From a virus, in IMG/VR virus record IMGVR_UViG_3300033999_000086, positions 1-48,890 of that record: 48,890 bases of DNA. One strand, given 5' to 3'. The notes beneath the pieces were generated by a model. That model saw only the letters and a program-made list of their open reading frames with translations, did not search any database and was not told where the DNA came from. The translations under genes were made by a program, and so were the position numbers. Below, in pieces: positions 1 to 5,560 of this stretch; the first letter of the stretch is position 1, and the number at the start of each line of letters is the position of its first letter.

Positions 1-126
1 AATACATCTTCAAAGCTTTATTAACTACAGCACTTAAACTTATGTCTTTTTCTTTTGCTTCATTGAATATTTTCTCTCTCATGCTTTTAGTAATTACAAT
101 CGTTAATCGGTTATCTTGTTTTTCAA
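1..126. repeat. 187-bp perfect direct repeat, copy 1 (right part)
   Basis: This is the continuation, across the circular join, of the block that begins at 48765. Positions 1-126 match 7915-8040 base for base. Beyond 126 the two copies diverge, although they still encode related protein ends. Confidence 0.9.
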
Positions 127-172
127 TAAGTGGACCTATTTTATACCCATCAGGAATTTCTATCGTTCTCAT
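1..172 (-). CDS. ribbon-helix-helix DNA-binding protein, copy 1 (split by contig ends)
   Basis: The gene starts at ATG 172-170, with GGAGGTG eight bases upstream, and runs off the left edge. Its last codons are at 48812-48890, so on the circle it is a complete 61-residue protein. It has a basic N-terminal strand (RLTIVITKSMR) followed by two helices (REKIFNEAKEKD and LSAVVNKALKMYF), the pattern of Arc/CopG ribbon-helix-helix repressors. The C-terminal two thirds is identical in DNA to the copy at 7901-8086, while the N-terminal residues differ (IEIPDGYKIGPLIEK here). A small autoregulating repressor is the likeliest role; this is inferred from the fold. A predicted plus-strand small RNA converges on its 3' end. 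Confidence 0.75.
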   Translation of the reverse strand, partial: MRTIEIPDGYKIGPLIEKQDNRLTIVITKSMREKIFNEAKEKDISLSAVVNKALKMY

Positions 173-228
173 TATTTCACCTCCTCAGGTATCATAACAC
201 ACTTTTATAGAAAAAAGCAAGTGTAAAA

Positions 229-681
229 TTAATTATTCTCATCATCTTCACGTTTTGAAGCGTCGACTTTGTCAATAATGATTTTAATTTCGTTGTTTCC
301 TTCTTCTTTGCCTTCTTCATAGATCTTTGAATATTCGTTTATAAGTGCTTCGTATATTTGTAATTTTAACTCAATTAGCTTGTCTGTTCTAACATCTGAA
401 TAATCACGCTTTTTTAACTCTTCTTCTATTTCTTTCAACTGCGTGCCTAAAAGCTTTATCCTTCCTTGTTTCATCACACTGTATTGTTCAAAAAGCTTCT
501 CAAATTGTATTTTTTCAAGTTCACCAATTTCATTTGAAAGTTCTTTATTCCAATTAACAAGTGTTTTAATTGCAACTTTTAATCGCCGTGCTATTTTTGT
601 ATAGCTGTATCCTTTAGCCCGTAGTAATATAAACTGTTCTTTTAATTCATTTTTGCCACCTTCTTTTTCTATTTCATTCAA
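229..681 (-). CDS. TerS-like / helix-turn-helix protein
   Basis: A 150-residue protein read from TTG at 681, chosen because AAGGAG lies about eight bases upstream; the GTG at 690 abuts the ribosome site. Residues about 15-50 form a helix-turn-helix (GYSYTKIARRLKVAIKTLVNW), followed by long charged helices. The acidic C-terminus carries a hydrophobic strand (IKIIIDKVDAS). The phage small terminase at 38393-38791 has the same layout: an N-terminal HTH, helices, then FKVVVEYVDKEK. The sequences are not otherwise alike. It lies downstream of integrase and excisionase, where many phage satellites carry a terS. I infer a small-terminase-like packaging adaptor. A plain HTH regulator is the main alternative. 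Confidence 0.5.
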   Translation of the reverse strand: MNEIEKEGGKNELKEQFILLRAKGYSYTKIARRLKVAIKTLVNWNKELSNEIGELEKIQFEKLFEQYSVMKQGRIKLLGTQLKEIEEELKKRDYSDVRTDKLIELKLQIYEALINEYSKIYEEGKEEGNNEIKIIIDKVDASKREDDENN

Positions 682-702
682 TCTATTCACTCCTTTTTGT
701 CT

Positions 703-850
703 TTATGTCTGTAATTGCGATTATTTGCCTTTTTTTACATTATTCAAGCCCTGTGTGAAAGTTATGCCTGCTAAACAATTGACTATATGCTTCTTCTATT
801 TATTCAATTCATATTGTTCAAGTATTAACTACTTTCTTATGTCTGTAATT
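703..850. repeat. 14-bp direct repeat pair in the intergenic region next to integrase/excisionase
   Basis: TTATGTCTGTAATT occurs at 703-716 and 837-850, 134 bp apart, in the gap between the TerS-like gene and the excisionase-like gene. No protein gene is visible in 691-872. The repeats could be arm-type sites for integrase or excisionase, or part of an attachment region. Nothing in the sequence proves either. Confidence 0.4.
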
Positions 851-872
851 CGTGCTTTATTGCCATAGAATA

Positions 873-1064
873 TTATTCTTCTTTTTTACTGTCTTCTTTT
901 AAGAATTCTATTAAGCTGTCTTCTGAAACATAATATTTCACACCAAGCTTTTTAGCTTTTAACTTGCCTTGTTTTATCCACTCCCTTAAACTTACTACAC
1001 TTATGCCTAACTTTTCTGACAATTCTTGTAAATCATACATTTTTATACTTTCTAAGTTAATCAT
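873..1064 (-). CDS. excisionase-like MerR/HTH_17 DNA-binding protein
   Basis: A 63-residue protein with AAGGAGGT seven bases before its ATG. Residues 10-57 fit the small winged-helix excisionase fold: a first helix (LQELSEKLGI), a recognition helix (VVSLREWIKQGKL), then the K(A)KKLGVKYYVSEDSLIEFL wing and closing helix. It starts 18 bp after the integrase stop and is presumably co-transcribed with it. The expected role is control of excision directionality. A general HTH regulator cannot be excluded. The phage-side gene at 11422-11658 is a related fold. Confidence 0.65.
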   Translation of the reverse strand: MINLESIKMYDLQELSEKLGISVVSLREWIKQGKLKAKKLGVKYYVSEDSLIEFLKEDSKKEE

Positions 1065-1082
1065 ACTACTACCTCCTTAAAA

Positions 1083-2018
1083 TTAAAAATCTATGTAGTT
1101 CTCAGCACCTGCTTTAATGCGTTCCAAGTTATGAAAGTAAATCATCGTTGTTTTAATGTCTCCATGCCTTGCCATCGCTTGGGCTTGCTGTATAGAAGCC
1201 CCACCCACTATTGACAACGTTATTGCTGTATGCCTCAAACTATGGGCTGTTATGCGTGAATTGTTTATACCTGCTTTTATAAAAACGTTTTTTATTATTC
1301 TTGAAATGCTTCGTGTAGTCAATGCTTCACCTTTATTTTTATTACTTAATGAAATAAATAACGGTTCACTGTCTTTTAACTGCCTGCCAGCTTCTTTTTC
1401 ACGTTCCTGAAGATAGTCTTCAATCGGCTGTAAAGTCTTTTCGTTCAATACTACAAAGTCGTCTTTTTCGTCTCTCCCCTTTCCTTGTATCCAAAGAACG
1501 GCTTGCCCTGCTTCTTGTCTTATATCCCCTATTGCCGCCCTTGCCACTTCTATTGTTCTTAAGCCCGTGCGTGCTAATAAATTGAATAAAGCATAATCAC
1601 GTTTCCCTTCTAATGTATCCGTGTTAATTACATCTAAAGATCTCCTCAATTGACTTTTGTTTAATACGTCTTTTCTGTACCCTTTTGGTTTCCTTGGACT
1701 TTTGACTTTTGCTATATTTGGGTATATCTTCATTGCTTCACTCCATTCAAAGAATTTCCTGACTGCTGTCAAATAACCTGCAACGGTCAACGATGTTTTA
1801 CCTGTATTAATTAAATATTCTCTGTAAGCTAAAATATCATCTCGATTTAAACTTTCCCCCATTCTGTTAGTATCTTTTAACCACTTGAAGAATTGTTTTA
1901 ATTGCCTGTTATACGTGCGTTTAGAAGCTTCCTTAACGTCCTGGGACTTTATAAATGCTTCAATAGCTTCTTTATCACTTGAAAAACGCTTGACTTCTAT
2001 CTCAGCCACTGCCTTCAT
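1083..2018 (-). CDS. tyrosine recombinase / integrase
   Basis: An integrase of the XerC/D and phage type, about 311 residues. Counting from an upstream GTG at 2027, residues 20-110 are a SAM-like core-binding domain (SKRTYNRQLKQFFKWL) and residues 120-314 the catalytic domain. The catalytic set is complete: R157 in ARTGLRTIE, K183 in QGKGRDEK, H262 and R265 in HSLRH, H288 in ARHGD and the nucleophile Y297. The start is uncertain. ATG 2018 directly abuts GGAGGAG, whereas GTG 2009 has better spacing. It has its own strong promoter (2114-2142) and a structured leader. It is the only integrase in the window and should catalyse site-specific integration and excision. Confidence 0.92.
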   Translation of the reverse strand: MKAVAEIEVKRFSSDKEAIEAFIKSQDVKEASKRTYNRQLKQFFKWLKDTNRMGESLNRDDILAYREYLINTGKTSLTVAGYLTAVRKFFEWSEAMKIYPNIAKVKSPRKPKGYRKDVLNKSQLRRSLDVINTDTLEGKRDYALFNLLARTGLRTIEVARAAIGDIRQEAGQAVLWIQGKGRDEKDDFVVLNEKTLQPIEDYLQEREKEAGRQLKDSEPLFISLSNKNKGEALTTRSISRIIKNVFIKAGINNSRITAHSLRHTAITLSIVGGASIQQAQAMARHGDIKTTMIYFHNLERIKAGAENYIDF

Positions 2019-2025
2019 CTCCTCC

Positions 2026-2053
2026 ACCGTTGGGGTATTTTTACCCCGACGGT
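2026..2053 (+). other. 12-bp-arm hairpin in the integrase leader
   Basis: ACCGTTGGGGTA and TACCCCGACGGT form a 12-bp stem with a TTTT loop just before the integrase start region. In plus-strand RNA the only imperfection is a U-G wobble, and ATTTTTC follows, so it resembles a plus-strand terminator. In minus-strand RNA the same position is an A-C mismatch, but the GGGGTA/TACCCC core still pairs. It may shield integrase from antisense transcription or affect its translation. Confidence 0.5.
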
Positions 2054-2113
2054 ATTTTTCTTATTTCCTTCCAGTTCCACAACTTTTTGCGTAACTGGCT
2101 TTTTCTTTATACT

Positions 2114-2142
2114 ATTATACTACTTACTTATAACTTTGTCAA
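2114..2142 (-). promoter_or_regulatory. integrase promoter
   Basis: On the minus strand TTGACA (2142-2137) is followed by a 17-base spacer and TATAAT (2119-2114), a perfect sigma-70/sigma-A consensus. Transcription would begin near 2107, leaving a leader of about 80-90 bases. The flanking ACTATTGACAAA matches the promoters at 12230 and 14332. Confidence 0.85.
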
Positions 2143-2205
2143 TAGTAAAATATAATTTCCATTAAAATTAATATACTATTTACTTGCAAGCTTTTAATAA
2201 AAAGA

Positions 2206-2234
2206 CGGTACACTTCATTTAAAGAAGCATACCG
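2206..2234 (-). terminator. terminator after the 2314-2874 gene
   Basis: In minus-strand RNA CGGUAUGCUUC pairs fully with GAAGUGUACCG, using two G-U pairs, and is followed by UCUUUUUAUU. In plus-strand RNA the two wobbles become A-C mismatches, so the minus strand is the functional one. It separates the upstream satellite operon from the integrase promoter. Confidence 0.75.
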
Positions 2235-2313
2235 CTTTTTATCCGTTGTGCAACTTTTTGCACCACCGACGTTTTAATTTCCAGTCCAGGAATTATTTCC
2301 TGATCTGGTAGTT

Positions 2314-2874
2314 TTATAAAAACTTCTGAATAACAAAGTTTAACAGTTCGTTTTTTGAAATCCCCAGTTCATTTGAAGCCTTATTTAATTTCTTTTCGCT
2401 TTCTTCTAACATTCTGAATGAATTTACTTTCTTTTCTGTGCTTCTGTACATTCTTCTAAATTCTATATCATTTCTAAAAAGTTCTTTTATATTTGCTTTT
2501 ACTTCTGTTTCACTTCGTTTGTTTTCTACTTCTACTTGCTTATTCATTTCACTTTGCAAGCTATTTGCTTCTGTTTTGCTTTCTTCTTCTTTATTTCCTT
2601 CCAATGCTTTTAATCTACTTTCTAACTGTGTAATTCTTTCACTTAGCTTTTCATATGCTTTCGTTTCAATTTCATAGCTTGACGCTTTTACATTGCTTTC
2701 TTTTGCTTCTTCTTGAATAGCTTTGTAATCCAAGCCAGTCACTTCGTTGAAATACCTTGAAATGTCGTGCCTTGTTAGTGGTAATAGCTCCCTCTCAATT
2801 CGTGACGGAGTATAACCTTGCTTCAAGTAACTAATAATCTCATCTTTGTATTTAACTACGTTATCCCTGCTCAT
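2314..2874 (-). CDS. HTH and coiled-coil protein of unknown function
   Basis: A 186-residue protein. Residues 5-45 look like a helix-turn-helix (YLKQGYTPSRIERELL, then TRHDISRYFNEV). Residues 65-130 are a highly charged coiled coil (ERITQLESRLKALEG). The C-terminus has a further helical segment (SNELGISKNELLNFVIQKF). I do not recognise a family. It is the last gene before a terminator and the integrase promoter in the satellite-like segment. That position and a DNA-binding N-terminus would suit a regulator or replication/partition accessory, but this is inference only. Confidence 0.6.
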   Translation of the reverse strand: MSRDNVVKYKDEIISYLKQGYTPSRIERELLPLTRHDISRYFNEVTGLDYKAIQEEAKESNVKASSYEIETKAYEKLSERITQLESRLKALEGNKEEESKTEANSLQSEMNKQVEVENKRSETEVKANIKELFRNDIEFRRMYRSTEKKVNSFRMLEESEKKLNKASNELGISKNELLNFVIQKFL

Positions 2875-3375
2875 TCACCTTACCCCCTTTTAATATCAAA
2901 CTAATATCATACTATCATAAAAAAAATAAAAAGTTATTCACTTGCTTTTTGAAAGCATAGTAATTACATTGTAATCTTATTTCTGAATGAATGCATATTT
3001 TAGCTTTTACCTCTTTGTATAAGCTTCCAGGACGTTCTTTATATGCCTTCCTGTGTAACTACCTTATTGACACTAAAAACTTTTAACCTGCTTTAGAATA
3101 CAAAGCCCTGGGAAGTTATTTCATGCCTTGGGAATAAAAAAAGACTGCCTAAAAATAGACAATCTTTTTAAAAAAATGAAAAACACGCTTTAGCGTTCAA
3201 AAAGTCCATAATTAAATAAGTTGTAAAGTAAATACTTGCAACCACCTCTTTGTATAAGCCCCTGTATGCGTTTCTTTTTTCTTTCACGGTAAATTATATT
3301 CAAGCCGTTTTTTCTTTTAACCTGTTTAGAAATGCAAGCTAATTTAAGCATATTTTTCACTATCTTCTATTTCTT
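2875..3375. other. 500-bp gene-poor region with decayed repeats
   Basis: I see no convincing gene here. ACCTCTTTGTATAAGC occurs at 3009-3024 and again at 3244-3259. CGTTCAAAAAGTCCAT at 3194-3209 is identical to 4680-4695, the start of the 4408-4695 gene, so a decayed copy of that gene start is present; here it opens only a 13-codon frame. The region also holds the terminator at 3143-3164. It looks like the residue of duplication and deletion. Confidence 0.5.
3143..3164 (-). terminator. terminator after the 3376-3747 gene
   Basis: Minus-strand RNA forms GAUUGUCUA / UAGGCAGUC with a UUUU loop. All nine pairs form, three of them as G-U wobbles. A-rich sequence lies upstream and UUUUUUU follows. 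It closes the small-gene operon that starts upstream of 4294. Confidence 0.7.
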
Positions 3376-3747
3376 TCAATTGTTTAAAATCAACAACGCC
3401 CTTTTTATTAGTTTAAGCCATTCATTGAAATCACAAGTATCATCCCATTTTTTGTTTTGACCCTCAAGCCATCTTCTATTATTTTTATATAATAAAAAAA
3501 GCTGTGTAATTGTCTGTTTCGTTTCTAAATCAAACGAATATAACGCCTTGCCTTCCTGTTTAAAAGCCTGCGTAAGTTCTTTATCGTGAAAAGCCCCGTC
3601 AAATTTTTCAATCCATTTATTATATTCACTTTCCTGTAATTGCTTCAAAACAGGCAAATTTAAATCAAGTAAAACATACGACTTATTAATATTACCAGCA
3701 AGCTTTTTAACTTCTTCAAGTTCTTTAATAAATTCTTTTACAGTCAT
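3376..3747 (-). CDS. hypothetical protein
   Basis: A 123-residue acidic, helix-rich protein. The start is the ATG at 3747, which follows a GGGGGG ribosome site at normal spacing; the frame stays open further upstream but without such a site. Visible segments are an N-terminal amphipathic helix (VKEFIKELEEVKKLAG) and a C-terminal WLKLIKRALLILN helix. There are no catalytic motifs or membrane segments and I recognise no family. It lies 46 bp after the 3794-4294 gene and before a terminator, so the two probably share a transcript. Confidence 0.6.
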   Translation of the reverse strand: MTVKEFIKELEEVKKLAGNINKSYVLLDLNLPVLKQLQESEYNKWIEKFDGAFHDKELTQAFKQEGKALYSFDLETKQTITQLFLLYKNNRRWLEGQNKKWDDTCDFNEWLKLIKRALLILNN

Positions 3748-3793
3748 TTTTTTACCCCCCTTTGTTTTGGTAATGCTATATAAGTTCAAGCTT

Positions 3794-4294
3794 TCAATTA
3801 TAAATTTCATAATCTTCTATTTCTTTTATTCTTTCATCTATGTAATCATCAAACCAGCTTGAATAAAAATCTATTTCGTTCTCAAAAACTACATCATCCA
3901 ACTTTTTAGAAATTTCTGACGGTAAGCTTTCAAGAAATTCATACTTGTCAAATTCTTCATGTTCTTTCTGAAATGCTTCTAATGCTTCCAAACCGCCTGG
4001 GATATATTTCAACATAATGCTAAGATCTTCTAAGTCTGTATTGTCTAAACTTTGCCCTTTTATAAAGTCCTGTGCGTTAAACCTGTGAATAGCTATCGCC
4101 CTGCCATTCCAAACATCGCCGTCCATGCTGTTTTCTGACGTATACGTTGCTATGCCAACTTTACCGTCCTGACTAAGAATAACCTCAGTAACGCCCATAT
4201 TCATTTCAAAAGCTTGCTTTAATGCTTCTTCTAACTTATCCAAAATTTCATCACGGTTCTTTTCAATTAATTTTATCCATTGCTTACTTTTCAT
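3794..4294 (-). CDS. 166-residue paralogue-family protein (satellite copy)
   Basis: A 166-residue protein that is clearly homologous along its length to the 166-residue product of 12607-13107. Shared stretches include QWIKLIEKNRDEIL, EEALKQAFE, VILSQDGKV, GDVWNGRAIAIHRFNA and VVFENEIDFYS. The start is supported by AAGGAGGT ten bases upstream. The N-terminal helix (W, then E-A-L-K-Q-A) recurs in the products of 13304-13657 and 13673-13987. The family is unknown to me, with a predicted helix, beta-hairpin and helix layout. Having one member in the satellite-like segment and three on the phage side suggests exchange between the two, or a shared target. Confidence 0.7.
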   Translation of the reverse strand: MKSKQWIKLIEKNRDEILDKLEEALKQAFEMNMGVTEVILSQDGKVGIATYTSENSMDGDVWNGRAIAIHRFNAQDFIKGQSLDNTDLEDLSIMLKYIPGGLEALEAFQKEHEEFDKYEFLESLPSEISKKLDDVVFENEIDFYSSWFDDYIDERIKEIEDYEIYN

Positions 4295-4407
4295 TTCTTT
4301 TTACCTCCTTATTTATTTATCAAACTATTTAACAAAAACAAGCCCCCACGTTAGAAAAGTCCGTATACAAAATTATGCAAATTATACAATTGTATATTAC
4401 TGCCATT

Positions 4408-4695
4408 TTATTCTTTTTCTTTTTCTTTGCCATTTGTTTCATTACAAGCATTACCATGCGTGGTATTAGTTGCAACTTCATTCTGTTTTACTATTTCCAG
4501 CCAGCTTTTGCCTTCCATTTCTTCACCCCCTTTTGAATACAACTTATAAAATTCTTTTTGTTTTTCGTTCATGTGTTTACCCCCTTTCGTTTGAAAGCCT
4601 TCTTTGTTTTCTTTTTCTTTAATATTTGTTTCATTAGAAGCATTATCATTATTGATATTATTTCCAGTTTTTTCTTTTTCGTTCAAAAAGTCCAT
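4408..4695 (-). CDS. low-complexity protein with nested in-frame starts
   Basis: A 95-codon frame starting ATGGACTTTTTGAACG. It is rich in N, E and K and contains an internal duplication: NASNETNIKEKEN is echoed by NACNETNGKEKEK. Two strong ribosome sites lie inside, AAAGGGGGTAAACAC before an in-frame ATG at about residue 42 and AAAAGGGGGTGAAGAA before one at about residue 60. It may therefore be read as three overlapping products, or be a fusion of three small genes. The function is unknown. A trace of its start lies at 3194-3209. Confidence 0.45.
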   Translation of the reverse strand: MDFLNEKEKTGNNINNDNASNETNIKEKENKEGFQTKGGKHMNEKQKEFYKLYSKGGEEMEGKSWLEIVKQNEVATNTTHGNACNETNGKEKEKE

Positions 4696-4769
4696 ATAAA
4701 AACATTTTCAAAAATAGCTTGCGTCTACACTGTCAACTTTTTTAAATTGACTTTATTGACTATTCTTTT

Positions 4770-5012
4770 TTAGCTAAACGGCTTGAATGGTAATTCACGC
4801 CTATAAATCTTCATTACCGTTTCCTTGTTTCCAACAAACTGCATTGCGTATAATTTACCGTCCCTTGTATAATACCGTGCCATCACTTTCAAGCCTTCAT
4901 TTATTGCCAGTTCTTTTATATTTGCGTTCGTTGTGTATAAAGCATAAGTATCTTTATCTAACTTCCAATAGTCTTTTTCTTCTTTATTCACAGCGTTTAT
5001 TGTTTTTACCAT
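4770..5012 (-). CDS. small hypothetical protein
   Basis: An 80-residue protein with AAGGGGAT nine bases before the ATG. It contains a central helix (ANIKELAINEGLKVMARYY) and a following beta-strand pair (GKLYAMQFVGNKETVMKIY). I recognise no family. It is the first gene on the distal side of the iteron origin, so a replication-associated role is possible but unproven. Confidence 0.55.
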   Translation of the reverse strand: MVKTINAVNKEEKDYWKLDKDTYALYTTNANIKELAINEGLKVMARYYTRDGKLYAMQFVGNKETVMKIYRRELPFKPFS

Positions 5013-5133
5013 ATTATTATCCCCTTTAGTTTTATTTTTATCATTTCCAAGAAAAAATTTCGTTGTTTATACCCGTCCATTTTTGATTAAATTTTTTTGA
5101 ATATTTATTTGCGTTCAACTTAAAAACCACTTC

Positions 5134-5542
5134 AAACATGCATGGTTATCGGACGCATCCAGGATATCCTGGATTGTATTTTTTATATCCACCATTGTCG
5201 TGTTTTGAAACATGCATGAATATTGATCGCATCCAGGATATCCACCATATCCACCTTTTTTATTATTAATTATATATATTTATTTTTTACCCCCACGCCC
5301 CTACATTTTCAATCAAAATAAGGTATATTTACTATAAATTTTTTCTACTACTTTTTAAAATAATCATGGATATCATGGATGCGTTTAGTATTAATGCGTA
5401 TTTGAAAGATCTTTTTTCAAAAAATAATCATGGATATCATGGATGCGTTTAGTATTAATCAATGTTTTAGGCATGCTAAATTTCCAATTTTTTAAAATAA
5501 TCATGGATATCATGGATGCGTTTAGTATTAATGCGTATTTGG
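5134..5542. repeat. iteron array, probable replication origin
   Basis: Three copies of a 39-bp repeat containing ATGGATATCATGGATGCG start at 5357, 5421 and 5494; the first and third extend into GCGTATTTG. Two units in the opposite sense (5134-5169 and 5208-5243) share AACATGCATG followed by CGCATCCAGGATATCC. The first of these lies within a perfect 18-bp palindrome, ATCCAGGATATCCTGGAT (5157-5174). The inverted sets flank a very AT-rich stretch (5256-5350) that could unwind. The array directly follows the primase-helicase gene. I infer a theta-type origin bound by an initiator, possibly the primase itself. The 5013-5133 part shows no gene. Confidence 0.75.
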
Positions 5543-5560
5543 TAAAATGCCATGAAATTG

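Noticed and set aside
5357-5542. Three direct repeats with 25-34 bp between them, resembling a short CRISPR array
   Set aside because: The repeats carry an internal ATGGAT doubling, have inverted partners at 5134-5243, sit beside a replication gene and have unequal gaps; no cas gene is present. An origin fits better.
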